Positions 23,180-34,984 of a DNA stretch of 64,000 bases are shown piece by piece. The position numbers and the translations under genes were made by a program. The notes beneath the pieces are model-generated. The model worked only from the letters and a program-made list of their open reading frames with translations, was not told the origin of the DNA and made no database searches. The stretch lies in NCBI GenBank assembly GCA_022606425.2, contig JAHDVF020001348.1, positions 546,001-610,000 on the forward strand. Direction: 5' to 3'. The DNA comes from Lepidostoma basale (lineage: Eukaryota; Arthropoda; Insecta; Trichoptera; Lepidostomatidae). Each line of letters opens with the position of its first letter. Within the stretch, counting starts at the first letter, position 1.

Positions 23180-23390
23180 AATATGTCTCAAACCATCTTT
23201 GTGACCCTTTCTTCATTTTATTTAGGACGCATTCGTTCGCCTTACATTCATTTTATTTCTTCATTGGGTATTCTAGCATACATTGTTTTTATGCACATTC
23301 TTTTAAGTGATCTAATTTCTACGGCATTCATCCCTCTTCTGCCAACTCCAAGCTTCAATGACATACATAAGGGTCGGCCCCATTTGGTAT
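23180..23390 (-). mobile_element. RTE-A internal fragment
   Basis: Antisense of the MYGSxAW...MRSL region (ccaagcttcaatgacataca, taagggtcggccc on plus). No tail. Confidence 0.55.
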
Positions 23391-23507
23391 TTGCATTGAT
23401 TTAGAAATAACATTAGGTAAATCAATTTCTGTAAGGAAATTACATTCAGTGTTTATTACGGTGAGCTTTTTCAGAAGTTCATATTCCTTAAATTAACATT
23501 TTATACA

Positions 23508-23866
23508 AGAGCAGACACAGTAATGACCAAACAAGATTTGAGGACTTTTGAAATGATGACACTAAGGATGATAGCAGGCAAGATACTGAAAGATCGCGTG
23601 AGGAACACCTGAATAAGAGAGATACGTGAGGTTGAGGATATTATAAGATGAAGCAAACAGCGAAAAAGGTCTGGTACGGTCATGTTCAAAGAATGGACAC
23701 CACCAGACGCCCCTATATTGCATTGCATAATCAGCCTTATGAGACTCGTCCTCGTGGAAGACTCCTAAAAGATGGAAGGACAGCTGGGAATTTACCTCAC
23801 AGGAGGAGCAATAATATGGAGAACAGACCACATAGGTCTACAACAAGGAAGAAGAAGAAGACATTT
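23508..23866 (+). mobile_element. RTE-B 3' fragment
   Basis: Encodes RADTVMTKQDLRTFEMMTLR, MIAGKILKDRVRNT, a stop, then KRSGTVMFKEWTPPDAPILH in one frame and KVWYGHVQRMDTTRRPYIAL in the next. Tail ggaagaagaagaag. Confidence 0.75.
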
Positions 23867-24249
23867 TATATGCGTTCTGATAACGTTCTACGATACAGAT
23901 AGTAATCACTAAAGACAAGTTAATTTTGTGAGACTATTTTTACGTTTGGTAGCACTTGCTATTTCTGCTATAAAAATAAACCGGCACTGGTCATTAAAAT
24001 GTCATTAAAAATTCCACTTGAGTTATTCTATCATTGCAGGAGTTGACGAGTACATGAGTCTAAACTCCACCTACGCCATTCATCTGTCTGTAGGATTATA
24101 ACTGCCATAGAGAATTAGAAATCTGTTCAGTCTTGTATCAAACCTAGCAGAGACAAGTCTAGAATATTTTACATTGCAAGAAAACTATAATGAATTGTCT
24201 TTAAAATAAAATAAACAGTTACTACCATGTATCAAATAAGACAAGCTCT

Positions 24250-24600
24250 ACTTCTTCTTCTTCTTCTTCCTTGTTGTAGACCTATGTGGTCTGTTCTCCA
24301 GAGTGTTGCTCCTCCTGTAAAGTAGATTCCCTGCTGTCCTTCCATCTTTTAGGAGGTATTCCACGAGGACGAGTCCCGTGAGGCTGATTATACAATGCAA
24401 TATAGGGGAGTCTGGTGGTGTCCATTCTTTGAACATGACCGTACCAGTCCCTTTTTCGCTGTCTGATCCATCTTATAATATCCTCAACCGCGCATATCTC
24501 TCTTATTCTGGTGTTCCTCGCGCGATCTCTCAGTGTTTTTTTCTGCTATCGTCCTCAGTGTCTTCATTTCGGAAGTCCTCAAAGCTCTACTATGTCTCTA
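24250..24600 (-). mobile_element. RTE-B 3' fragment
   Basis: cttcttcttcttcttccttg on plus is the (GAA)n tail; the minus strand carries the RDWYGHVQRMDTTRLP-type end and TLRDRARNTRIREICAVEDI. It resembles the copies at 23508 and 33440. Confidence 0.75.
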
Positions 24601-24854
24601 TAATCAAAAATATAAAAAAATGATTTTTTTCCACTTTTGAGTTTATTTTCTCGGCATGTTTCAATGATTTTATAGCATCTTTGGTAGAACGATTAAAACT
24701 AACCAAAATACAATAGCAAAATTATTTAGTATATACAAATTAAAATTAAATAAAGTACCAGGAACTAAACAATAATAAGAGCTTAATGGGTTCATGTTTT
24801 ATGTTTTGAAAGAGATTTGTTTAATGAGTTTTGATTCGTTTAATGACATTCTCT

Positions 24855-25095
24855 TCTTCTTCATGTGTCATGTTTGATCACTTGAGAGTGCATATCTTGC
24901 GGAGTTCTAAATAGTGATTCGACGATTGTTCCAATCCCAGTCCAGTCACGAATGTTTCGGAGCCAAGAAACTCGTCTTCTCATGATCAAGTGCACCACTT
25001 TTCTCCTCTAATCACATGACCCAGGTAGTACACCTTCTGGACCATGATATCAGTCAGCAATTGTCTATCTATTCTTGCTCTTTATAGCACAACAA
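24855..25095 (-). mobile_element. RTE-C-like fragment, diverged
   Basis: Antisense of the C-terminal region (cacatgacccaggtagtaca on plus = YLGHV) with cttcttcttcat at the 3' side. More diverged than the other RTE-C copies. Confidence 0.5.
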
Positions 25096-25796
25096 TATTG
25101 CGAACCATATCAATCCATGGAATGTGTAGCATTCTATGATGTACCCACATTATTTTTTTATTTAATTTATTAAATTGAGGCTATTGATTTAGCAAAGTAA
25201 GCGTTAATATTTTGACACATAAAACCAATTATCATCTCACCCATCAATATATTTTCGTCAACAATCAATTTTTAACTTGCATGTGTTACATTATTTGTTT
25301 CTCGTAACATATCATATGATTAAAGATACTTTAAGGGGAAGAAGAAGAAGAAGAATAAAAAGAAAAATAAGAATAATAAGGAGAAGAAAAAGAAAATATT
25401 CGGGTTTCTTTGATCTCTTAGAAAGAGTTCATATTTATACCCTAAATGGAATAGATGGATTTTGTTTTACTTTCAACCTACCCAGAGGTACCTGACTAAC
25501 TTAACATATACCTACATAATTTCGCTACTCCCTGACTTATACGGTTGCAAAATCAACATGGGCTTGTTTACATTATTAAGATTGAGTCTTCATTGCTTTA
25601 GCATAAATATCTCCGGGGCCGCATTTACTTTGTGTTTGATGCACTAATATTTCATTTTTAATGTTTAATTTTTTGAAAATACGAATTAATGAATTTTTGG
25701 GGTATAGGGAAGGTTGAAAGACGGTGGGAGTTTCAACGTTTATTCTCGATCGAAAGTAATTATATATTAATAGTAACTCGTAATGTATCACAAAGG

Positions 25797-26235
25797 CTAA
25801 AATGGCTATATCAGTCAACAAAACAAAGAGTCTCACTATATCTAGGCAATCTACAAGATGTAAGCTGACTGTTGATGATATACCTGTGGAGCAAGTAATG
25901 AGTTTCAGATATTTGGGAGTAGAGATCTGCAGTCCAAATGACCTTAATACTGAAGTACGAGAACAAGCCAGTTAAGCCTCGGCTGTGTCAGAATTCCTGA
26001 AGAATCTGGTCTGGAAGAACAAGCACATGTGTATCGACAGCAAGATCAGAATTTATAAAACATGCGTGCGAACTATCATGACGTACGCTGTAGAGTCGCG
26101 AGCTGACACTGTGAGAACCAAGGTAAGAACATCAGAGATGAAGGTCCTAAGATCAATGACTGGAAAAACTCTCCGAGATCGTGTCCGCAACGTAGACATA
26201 AGAAAAACTTGCGAACGAACGCCGACGGCGGCATA
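25797..26235 (+). mobile_element. RTE-B fragment cut off by a GC-rich block
   Basis: Reads KMAISVNKTKSLTISRQSTR, VEQVMSFRYLGVEICSPNDL, a stop, SEFLKNLVWKNKHMCIDSKI, RIYKTCVRTIMTYAVESRAD and TLRDRVRNVDIRKTCERT. It then stops at an abrupt junction near 26220. Confidence 0.78.
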
Positions 26236-26640
26236 ACTGCGCAGGGTGTCGATATCAGCGGGGCGGAGTCCGGGCGGTGAGCAGCTGATGACGATGTTAC
26301 GCTGGGCGGTAGTGTCGGTCAGCTGAAGCGAAGACTCGCCAGAAGCTACGTGACGTAGTAAAGTGGTTTCGTAGGTCGGCGGGAGAGAGTCCGAGATTCC
26401 TCGTGACGTAGACTTGGTAACGTAGACTCGTGTTGATTAGAAGTCGTAAATAATGACTGACGTCTAGGGTGGTTGGCTATACGGCTTTTATATGTTTTGT
26501 TTCCTTTGTTTCTACTCTGCCAGACAACCTCTAGTTACCTTTGTGTATGAACCCGGGCCCTGATTCATTTTTGCACACGATCCCCTTCGGTCATCGGCTT
26601 CGTTAGGCTGAGAATCTATTGTTTCAGGTATTTTAACTGT
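26236..26640. other. GC-rich block of unknown origin
   Basis: A sharp change of composition at about 26220 (gccgacggcggcataactgc, gcggggcggagtccgggcgg) inside otherwise AT-rich LINE debris, fading after 26450. No convincing open frame, splice signal or repeat family recognised. Repeated tacgtgacgtag-like words (ctacgtgacgtagtaaagtg, cgtgacgtagacttggtaac). Confidence 0.4.
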
Positions 26641-26699
26641 CCATACCTAACTCTATAATTAAGATTTGTCTCATTTTATTCAAGCAATATTTACAGTCC

Positions 26700-27660
26700 A
26701 AAAGAAATAGTCTTAAATGGTGACTGTCTACATTTGCTGCACAGACAGCTGGTTTTAGTTAATCATAATATTATTAGAGATTTAACAAGATTCAACAAAG
26801 GAAATACCCACTGGTTATAAAACAGGGAGACAGTCTCAGTCCTTTTTTTTATTTAACATTATTATGGATAAAATAATACAAGAGGTATCTTCATTGGATT
26901 TAGGTTAAAGAATGGGAAAAATGTTATCAATATAGATTGCAATGCTGACGATGCTGCAATACTAGCAGAGAATGAAGATGACCTTCAGAGAATGGAGTAC
27001 AAATTCCACCTCACATCTAAAAATACAACATGACGATTTCTACTAGTAAAATGAAGAGCTTAACGATATCAAAAGAGCCGCTCAGATGTAAAATGATCAT
27101 CGATAATACACCTATTGAGTCATGTTATTCCATTACCTAGGCGTAGAGATCGGTAGCTACAGTGACCTATATGACGAAGTGCGAGCACAAACCAACAAAA
27201 CGACAGCCGTGGCTGGCTGCTTGCGCGACACCATATGGAGGAACAAATACATGGTAACCGAAAGTACCTAAAGTCAAGATATACAAGGCATGCGTTTGCC
27301 CCATCTTGACGTATTATTATATATAGAGTTCAGAGCCGATACCAGTAGAACTAAGAACCTTCTTAGAGTAGCAAAAATGCGAACCCTACACTCCATTGCA
27401 GGCAACACCCTCAGAGATCGGATCAGAAATAAAACTGAACTGTCTGTGGTGTTAAGAACATAGTAAGATGGAAAAGAAGCAGAAAGCGCTTTTGGAGAGA
27501 CCACGTGGACCGCATGGAGAATACAAGAATTGCAAAAATTGTTAAAGATGAAAACCGCCAAAGAGATGTAGAGATGGCTGGACATCATCATCCTAAGACA
27601 TCTCACTGTCACAAACAGGTCATACGACCTAAACTAAGAGGAATAAGATGAAGGAGAATA
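26700..27660 (+). mobile_element. RTE-B LINE fragment with palm domain
   Basis: Longest RTE-B copy. GDSLSPFFFI-like box near 26825, NADDAAILAENEDDLQRME near 26940 (YADD changed to NADD), SKMKSLTISKEPLRCKMIID, VRAQTNKTTAVAGCLRDTI, IWRNKYM, then RVAKMRTLHSIAGNTLRDRI. Many frameshifts. Tail gatgaaggagaat. The start is approximate. Confidence 0.72.
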
Positions 27661-28370
27661 ATATTATGTATAATTTAGTATTAAGAAACTATAGTGAAAA
27701 GGTCTATTTAATACATTCATATAGCCCTAGTTTGAGACCGTATTTGTACGAATGATCTTGTTTTATTACTCTTTTATTTACATTTATTCAGTTTAACTTA
27801 GTTTTTGTTATAACCTTTAACATATGGTTAAGAAATATAATATAAATGACACAAAAAAAGACAAGGTATGTTTTCAAATAATTCATGTTTTAAATTGAAA
27901 TTTCTTGGTAGAAGATCATCTTCTATATAAATAAAAGGCAATTTATGATGTGTGTGTGGACTATTTCTGAGGTTATTCCTGAGCTGATCATTTTCCATTT
28001 TATACACTTTACTAAATGGAGTACCCCGGTCGTCATAGGCATATTTTTGTTATTAATCGAGCTCTAATTAACTTCATAAATTAATAAATTTTCGTAGTGC
28101 GAGCGAGTATAGACCTTCATGTTCGTATCACCTGAGTATCAATCTTTAGAGTCTATATTCGCTTGGCGTGATTATAGCAAATTAGTTGCTTATTTGACTC
28201 TTAGCGTGGCGTTCTTTAATAATACACGCACGTTTTGCATCGCTATTTTGACTCTTTGTGTGGTCATCGTTAGTCGCGTCATCTATGTAAACGATGTCTG
28301 TCATCTATGGAAGTGAACGGTTTTGTTTTGAGTATTTACGGTGAGTATTTAAATAGTTACTTTTGCCGTT

Positions 28371-28660
28371 GAAATGAATACAGTTTCTTCTGTATTTAAG
28401 TAATTATATTACACACTGGCTGACAAATTATATTTCGTTATTAATTGCTTTTAGCCGTTCGATTGGTTACGTCTTCTCTCATCTGTCAAATTGTACGTCG
28501 TAGAATACGTAAGTATTTGAAATGAATACAGTTTCTTCTGTATTTAAGTAATTATATTACACACTGGCTGACAAATTATATTTCGTTATTAATTGCTTTT
28601 AGCCGTTCGATTGGTTACGTCTTCTCTCATCTGTCTAAAAGTGCGTCGTAGAATACGAAA
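28371..28660. repeat. Tandem duplication inside the Helitron (period 148)
   Basis: gaaatgaatacagtttcttc starts at 28371 and again at 28519, each followed by the same 130 bases (taattatattacacactggc, ttttagccgttcgattggtt). Only a few differences. Confidence 0.85.
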
Positions 28661-28708
28661 GTATAATTCTATTTCATATATATCTTCAGGTTATTCTATT
28701 TCGCCGTT

Positions 28709-29215
28709 GAAATGAATACAGGTTATATTTCCGCATTACATATTTCAAAGTTGTAGTTCTAAATTATATCGAATAGAGAAGAAATTATATATCGTTTTAC
28801 TTACGTGTTATTTTAGGTTATGACGACCCGGCCATTCTGGCAGGGCGAAGATGGATATCATTTTAACATCAAATTAATAAATCCAGCAAACGGTAAATAA
28901 TAATTGTATTGTTTCAATGAAAATTATATTAATTCTTTAATGAACATGTTTGAACCTTTTTAAATTCTTGAAATGAATACAGATTATATTTCCGCATTAC
29001 ATATTTCAAAGTTGTACTTCTAAATTATATCGAATAGAGAAGAAATTATATATCGTTTTACTTACGTGTTATTTTAGGTTATGACGACCCGGCCGTTCTG
29101 GCAGGGCGAAGATGGATATCATTTTAACATCAAATTAATAAATCCAGCAAACGGTAAATAATAATTGTATTGTTTTAATGAAAATTATATTAATTCTTTA
29201 ATGAACATGTTTGAA
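28709..29215. repeat. Tandem duplication inside the Helitron (period 262) with exon-like core
   Basis: Units start with gaaatgaatacag at 28709 and 28971. Each holds tacgtgttattttag, a 76-nt segment (28817-28892 and 29078-29153) and GGTAAATAATAATTG. Only a few base changes separate the units. Confidence 0.85.
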
Positions 29216-29250
29216 CCTTTTTAAATTCTAATAGTTACTTATTTATTTAG

Positions 29251-29390
29251 ACGTCCTCAACTTCGATGGAGGGACGACATTGGATGCGTGTTGCCCAGGA
29301 TCGACAGACATTGAAGCAGATGGAGGAGGCCTACGCCCAGGAGTGAACGGATATGAATTGTATATGTATGAATGTTTTATGCAAATGTGA
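29251..29390 (+). mobile_element. Family G LINE tail carried in the Helitron
   Basis: cgtcctcaacttcgatggag gives RPQLRWRDD; after a one-base shift, WMRVAQDRQTLKQMEEAYAQ, with EWTD changed to E-stop. Preceded directly by an acceptor-like tatttatttag. Confidence 0.6.
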
Positions 29391-29939
29391 TAAAGTATAT
29401 TTATTTGTTTTTTTAATTTCACTTAAAATATTAAGGAAAAAAAATAAGACTGGACGTTTAATGGTTTAAATATAAAGCTGAAAAAGATATATAGTAACTT
29501 TTTTTTGGGTGGCATCTTTAGGGTAACGTTTGAACTACACTATATTATTAAATCATAACGCGCTTTTGCACAGCTATGTTTAAGACCAATTGGCATCAAA
29601 AACTCATTTCAGACTTTTTGTAAACTTGCCACCTTGGTAATGTCCAGCCTTCAATTGTTCAATTCACATTAGTATTATTCAAGTTCACAGCAAGTTTGCT
29701 TGGATTAAACAAATGTTTTAAAGATATGAACTGAATTAGGATACACACATTCTTGCACCTATACACATGTCATTTTATCCAATAAAATGATTGATATTGA
29801 ACTTTAATTGTATTTCTTTAATATATATTGGGTGTATTTATATACTCCAATATAGCAATAGCGAAGCGTTGCCGGGTCAGCTAGTTATAAATAATGAAAA
29901 CACAAAAATTGTTTTTAAGATAAATATCAAATGATTTTA

Positions 29940-30140
29940 CTGAAATCTCTTGATGGAAGTTCATTTTAAATAATAATTAAATAAAATGATGTTTTTTAAC
30001 TACTTCCACTTTTGTCTTTATTTCGACCGGTTTCGCCAGTCTGTCGATGCCAGCGAGCCTGGCGAAACCGGTCGCTGTCAAAATAAAGACAAAAGTGGAA
30101 GTAGTTAAAAAACAGCGTTTTATTTAATTATTATATAAAA
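29940..30140. repeat. Fold-back element, same family as 13455
   Basis: ttaactacttccacttttgt at left, acaaaagtggaagtagttaa at right. The centre has lost part of the left stem (gtttcgccagtctgtcgatg). It starts about 55 bases after the Helitron end; the left flank aaatgattttactgaaatct is the family edge. Confidence 0.8.
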
Positions 30141-30154
30141 ATTGTTGATACAAA

Positions 30155-30345
30155 ATTTCATTATTATTATGTATTTAGTGTGCTTCCACTTGTGTTTATG
30201 TTCGACCGGTTTCGGCAGCTTGCTGCCATCTTCTGGTCCATGAAGAAGATGGCAGATGACCGAAGATGGCAGCAAGCTGCCGAAACGGGTCGAACCTTAA
30301 CACAAGTGGAAGCACACTAAATAAATAATAATAAAGAAATTTAGT
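30155..30345. repeat. Fold-back element, second palindrome family
   Basis: tagtgtgcttccacttgtgt and acacaagtggaagcacacta form the arms; centre gcagcttgctgccatcttct with gaagatggcagcaagctgcc. GAAAC precedes CGGGTC at 30277. Core position 4 is changed in both arms (CAGAAGA, CCGAAGA), so the hammerhead core is broken. Confidence 0.8.
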
Positions 30346-30789
30346 ACCATTTTTTATTTATTTTCATTATTTAAAGTATATTTTCATTTGTTTATTTATA
30401 TTGTATAATATTTGCAGGTGATTTAAATGTATATAAATACTCGTATATTATGTATGATCGAATTATTTCAAACTGGAGAGAGCTGCACACCGATAATCTA
30501 TGTATCCAAACCAAGTGAACGGAACATTAATGAACGGATTTACCTGGATTTTGTCACTCCTATTAAAGTTATAAATTGCTTTCACAAAATTCCTGGAACT
30601 AATTTTCGAATCGTAAATTGTTATTAAGCATAATCAACCACCCGACTCACTTATGTGGGGACATGTTTACAAACTTATATTAAACTAGGGACGATTCGCA
30701 TTACGGAATCAGTGTTTGAGATGGGTGTTATTACACAGAATTTTATAACTTGATTATTCATCCTTTGGGACGGACATCCATTTTGTTTA

Positions 30790-31130
30790 CCATTATTTTT
30801 GCACCTCCCTACACTCCACATTCCTCTCCCACATCCTGGGCGTCCTCTGCAGATAATGAGGAATAAGGTTCACACTTGGAAATGGAAGAGTTTTCAGGAA
30901 TCCCTATGTTTTGCGAAAAGAACTCGGCCGTGCTTCAGGGTGTTGGTCATTTTGTCCCTGATAGATATCTCTGACAGCGACAGTATAGGTTGTTTTACTT
31001 ACCGGCCGCCAGAACCAATCAGCCTCTGGTGACACTGGTGGGAAGAGCAATGAGTCTGCTGAACGCAGTCTCCTCGGAGATTAACGTCTATCATATTAGT
31101 AAAAGAACGTTCAGAAGATAAATATTCTTG
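30790..31130 (+). mobile_element. Jockey/CR1-like LINE fragment, degenerate
   Basis: In pieces: ggttcacacttggaaatgga, then RPCFRVLVILSLIDISDSDS, with the last part (aaccaatcagcctctggtga, cactggtggg) matching 31960-32000 in order and spacing. Interpreted as the C-terminal end of a jockey/CR1-type element by comparison with 31620-32170. Confidence 0.45.
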
Positions 31131-31255
31131 ACTTTAGAGAGTATCTTGTATTGCTAATGTTGAACCATCTCTCAAGCGTTCCTTGTATTATGTAGTATAT
31201 AAATATATACTATTTTACCTGTACTCAATACATGCCTTAAACATTTATAGTGTTT
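31100..31255 (+). repeat. TTGAT-tailed repeat, body
   Basis: gactttagagagtatcttgt, tgaaccatctctcaagcgtt, tacctgtactcaatacatgc, cttaaacatttatagtgttt; the tail part lies at 31567-31610 after a family G LINE, which therefore inserted into it. aatgtttaaggcat at 31262 starts a reversed echo of the same words. Confidence 0.6.
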
Positions 31256-31560
31256 GTATAAATGTTTAAGGCATCGATTGAGTATTTTGATGTCATCGCA
31301 AGGGTAGCGAAGCTTAAATGGTCATTTGCGGGACATGTTGCCAGATTGGTAGACGATAGATGGACCAGAAGGGTGGTAGAGCAGAGACCCCGCGAAGATA
31401 AAAGAAACAGAGGGAGACCCCCCACACGATGGTCCTATGACATTATAAAAATTGCTGGCGATTAGATGCAAAAGGCACAAGACAGGGATACGTGGAGAAG
31501 TATGGGGGGGGGGGCTATGTCCAGCAGTGGACGACAACGGCTGTCTAAGTAAGTAGAAGT
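31255..31560 (+). mobile_element. Family G LINE 3' fragment
   Basis: Reads YFDVIARVAKLKWSFAGHVA, RLVDDRWTRRVVEQRPRE, RGRPPTRWSYDIIKIAGD, stop, then AQDRDTWRSMGGGGYVQQWT. Ends with taagtaagtagaagtaaag. Confidence 0.75.
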
Positions 31561-31619
31561 AAAGTACCGTTTGTAATATCTATTGAGTTAATAAACTTAT
31601 TTAAAAACCAAGTGGTCCG

Positions 31620-32170
31620 AAGCCGGCACGAGGTGGTTTGGTGATATGGAGTCCCCACTTGGCGAGATTATCGCTCATGTTAGAGAGAATTCAAAAAAGG
31701 TTTCTGAGATATATCTACATGAGGTAGTTTGGTAGCTATCTGTAGCTTTATCCCACTGCATTCCTCTTGGATATGATGGGAATCAATAGTCTACAGATAA
31801 ATAGGGGTAAGGTTCACACTTATCCATTTCTTCAGACTTATTAAGGGGTTATTTGAGAAGTTTATCTTGGAGGGTATAAATCTTTATGTTACGGATGGTT
31901 ATCTTTGATAGCGTCAACCCGAAGTGTTTTATCTCCCAACATGCAAAACCAAATTACTTCTGATGATACCGGTGGGGACAGACTGCTTAAGATGATTGCT
32001 TCAGAGATGGATATTTTTCATGTTGATGAAACAATGTTGAAATAGAATGTTGAAATGAAACTGCAAAAATTGGAAAATATTCAGCCTCATCAGCGTCGTA
32101 CTTGTTTATGTGTTACTATGTCGATGCATTCTTCGAAATCAGTATTATAAATGTGTTTATACTTGTAATG
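31620..32170 (+). mobile_element. Jockey/CR1-like LINE fragment, degenerate
   Basis: A frame near 31680 reads LERIQKRFLRYIYMR, stop, FGSYL, then LYPTAFLLDMMGINSLQINR. This is the 'RxQxRFLRxxY...YPTxFLLxxxGxxSLxxRR' block of jockey/CR1 reverse transcriptases. The later part matches 30840-31120, so the two are partly overlapping copies of one family. Confidence 0.6.
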
Positions 32171-32754
32171 ACGTAGGCCTCTATATCCTGTGCCAGGCGG
32201 AACAACTCCCCCACCCCCCGAACTCCGGTCTATTCCTCAATTCTCTCTTCTCAAGAATGGTCTCATATTATTGAATGCGACCCTCGCAATCTCTATTCAG
32301 CACCTCGATTCTTTTTGGAATCGATGTTGTCTATTTGGATGAATAAAGAAAATTTAATTTGAATTTTTTGATTGAATTTCTAGGAAATTTATGATTTCTA
32401 TTCTCATACTTTACTTTTATCGTAAAGGTTAGATGATTGTATTTTACCATATATTGGATACGAAATATTTTTTCTATTGAAGCGTGTACCTTTTAGTTAC
32501 AAAGTTTCCTAATTTTCTGGCGATGTGTTGGCACATTTTTTTCAGGAAGGGAAAATCCCAAAACGCCTCCATAAGGTTTTTTGTATAAAAGAGTGAACAG
32601 CTCAGCAATACGATTCACTTATATAGAAAAGTTTTTTCCCAATACTCTTACTAACTTTTTGATGAATTATCGCGATTATAGAATATGTACAAGTCTGCTG
32701 GAAGCTATGAAAATTATTACATTTTCAGAATTTTCTTTTCTTTTTCATGCAATG

Positions 32755-32925
32755 ATTCTTCTTCTTCAGGTTTCATGTCAAGTCTCCCCGACGTTGACTA
32801 TCACCCGAGAGTAGGCGTCTCTGTCTCTGGCAGCTCGAAATAGCTCCTCAAAGCGCCAGTCCAATGAAGCCAGAAATTTCACCCCCTGCCAACACTTCAT
32901 TGACCCTCTATTTTGTTTAGATCAA
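32755..32925 (-). mobile_element. RTE-C 3' fragment, degenerate
   Basis: The plus strand shows cttcttcttcaggtttcatg, tcaagtctccccgacgttga; the minus strand decodes as the VIxNVGET tail. Ends near 32925 in AT-rich sequence. Confidence 0.55.
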
Positions 32926-32939
32926 ACATGTGAAATTAG

Positions 32940-33065
32940 ATAATCAAATGATTTTACTGAAATCTCTTGATGGAAGTTCATTTTAAATAATAATGATATT
33001 AAACTATGTTTTTTTTAACTACTTCCACTTTTGTCTTCATTTCGACAACGACCGGTTTCACTATT
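32940..33065. repeat. Left arm of a 13455-family fold-back
   Basis: caaatgattttactgaaatc, tcttgatggaagttcatttt, actacttccacttttgtctt, cgacaacgaccggtttcact. The sequence then leaves the family; no right arm. Confidence 0.65.
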
Positions 33066-33439
33066 GCAAACTGAATCCTTTATATACATGCAGATTAGGG
33101 ATATTAAACATGATTCTATACAAAAATAATCTTAAAATGATTATGCAAAATTTACTGAAATTAAATATTGGTATTATAGTTATTCAAGAGGACTTGTATT
33201 CAATAAAATGGAGTATAAATGTCAGCTATAATTAAATTTAAAATCTATTATATTATAAAAGTAGATCTACTTTTAGTTTCTCAAGCTCCCGATCATATGA
33301 AAATTAATAATTTATTAATTTCTATACAAAATATCTCTTTTTGTACAGAAATTAATAATTATTCAAATAATTAATAGTACTTATAGCAATTAGCCCAGGT
33401 TAATTTTTTTAAATGTAAATGTATTGTATCGATTTTTAA

Positions 33440-33905
33440 ATCTTCTTCCTTATTGTAAACCTATGTGATCTGTTCTCCAGAGTGTTGCTTATCCTGTGAG
33501 TTAGACTCCCAGCTGTCCTTCGCTGTCCTTCCACCTTTTAGGAGGTCTTCCGCAAGGACGAGTCCCGTGCGGCTGATTATACAATGCAATATAGGGGAGT
33601 CTGGTGGTGTCCATTCTTTGAACATGGCCGTACCAGTCCCTTTTTCGCTGTTTGCTCCATCTTGTAATATCCTCAATCTCACATTTATCTCTTATTCTGG
33701 TGTTCCTCACGGGATCTCTCAGTGTCTTGTCTGCAATCGTCCTCAGTATCTTCATCTCGGAAGTCCTCAAAACTTGTTTGGTCCTTACTGTGTCTGCCCT
33801 TGCTTCGATGCCATATGTTATTATTGGTCTTACGCATGCTTTTTAGATTCTCATCTTACTCTTGATGGCCATGTCTTTGTTTTTGCATATTGTGGATTTA
33901 TAAAT
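33440..33905 (-). mobile_element. RTE-B 3' fragment
   Basis: Minus strand 33770-33501: RTSEMKILRTIADKTLRDPV, EDITRWSKQRKRDWYGHVQR, PHGTRPCGRPPKRWKDSEGQ. Upstream KACVRPIITYGIEARADTV is in another frame. The end near 33440 shows cttcttcctt on plus. Confidence 0.78.
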
Positions 33906-34737
33906 GCATTTATTATTGATTTGTCTTTCTTTGTTTAGTTTTTATTATATATTTACACCTTAAGATAGAGGTATCCTCCGAAGCAAGTCGCGTTTTTTTG
34001 TGGGTTATAAACAACGTTATTTTCAATTTCCAAAGTGTATTACTATGGAATTCCACAATGTTAATGCCTAAGCTTTCAATACTCTTTTTATGGTTCTTTA
34101 GATGCTTCTTGATCCTTTGAAATGATAGTTTACCCTTGCTTTCCACTATGTATAATATAAAGCGCATTATTTGAAGTCAATTACAGTATACACTTTTAGG
34201 CTATTGATTCTCATTACGACTTGTGAAAAACTTTTTATTAAATGTATGAAATGAATGTGTATTCTGTAACAGAATTCTTTTGTATATTTTCACGGAAATT
34301 AAACCACTAATATCTGAAAACTTTATATTTAAGAATCACATCAATATTTTCTAAATATTTTGTGGCTTAATTCACAATACACCTAAAAACATTTAATGCA
34401 TGCACTCATTTGTTTTCAGTTGTTATATAGAATGGTTTGAACCTTAGCTTAAATATAATTATTAGTTTTCCGTATAGATGTCTCTTATTTTTCTCGAGTC
34501 TTATAAAGGTTAACTAATTTGTTAAGTGATGGCGCTTTCACCTCAATTTATTTCTTAAAATATCATAATTACAATTCCAGTTACTCTTTGAATATTTTCC
34601 ATAATTTTATATTTCTAATAGCACAGCAGAAGTAGATGACGTTGATGCACGATCAGATTTAAGTGAAAACACTCAATTTTAAATAGAACAAAAAACGATA
34701 AAAAAGAAAACGAATGATAATAAAGATTTTTAAGTAT

Positions 34738-34832
34738 TTGTATATTCATGAGTGCCGCATCAGTAAAAGTGTGACAGTCCATTCTTTCTGCCTACCCTTT
34801 CGGGGAGACGGCGTGATGGTTAGTTAGTTTTT
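34738..34832 (+). mobile_element. SINE-like element with RTE-A tail, truncated
   Basis: gagtgccgcatcagtaaaag, tgtgacagtccattctttct, gcctaccctttcggggagac and ggcgtgatggttagttagtt: the same junction of SINE body and RTE-A end as in the copies at 18284 and 44296 read on the other strand. Confidence 0.65.
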
Positions 34833-34984
34833 TTTTTGTGTATTCATTTTCATGAAAAATAATAAATGCAATTATAAGGTTTATTTATTAATTTGTATCT
34901 AAATTCGCGTAGAACTATTTTTTTAACTTTATAATACAGTTTTAATAACTTGAAAACAATATACAGTCGCAAAATGTGACAAAC

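Larger units (their letters stand above)
27919..29884 (+). mobile_element. Non-autonomous Helitron with duplicated exon-like modules
   Basis: The 3' end has the Helitron signature: hairpin gcaatagcgaagcgttgc, then cgggtcag and CTAG followed by a host T (29881-29885). The 5' end is TCTTCTATATAAATAAAAGG after a host A (27918); TC at 27922 is an alternative. No Rep/helicase frame is present, so it would depend on another element. Inside are two tandem duplications (near 28371-28660 and 28709-29190). The second carries two copies of a 76-nt segment with splice-like borders (ttttag before, GTAAAT after), and then a family G LINE tail. Capture of gene fragments is a known Helitron habit. Confidence 0.72.

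Noticed and set aside
25333..25402. Arg/Lys-rich peptide (RGRRRRRIKRKIRIIRRRKR)
   Set aside because: It is the translation of an imperfect GAA/AAT microsatellite.
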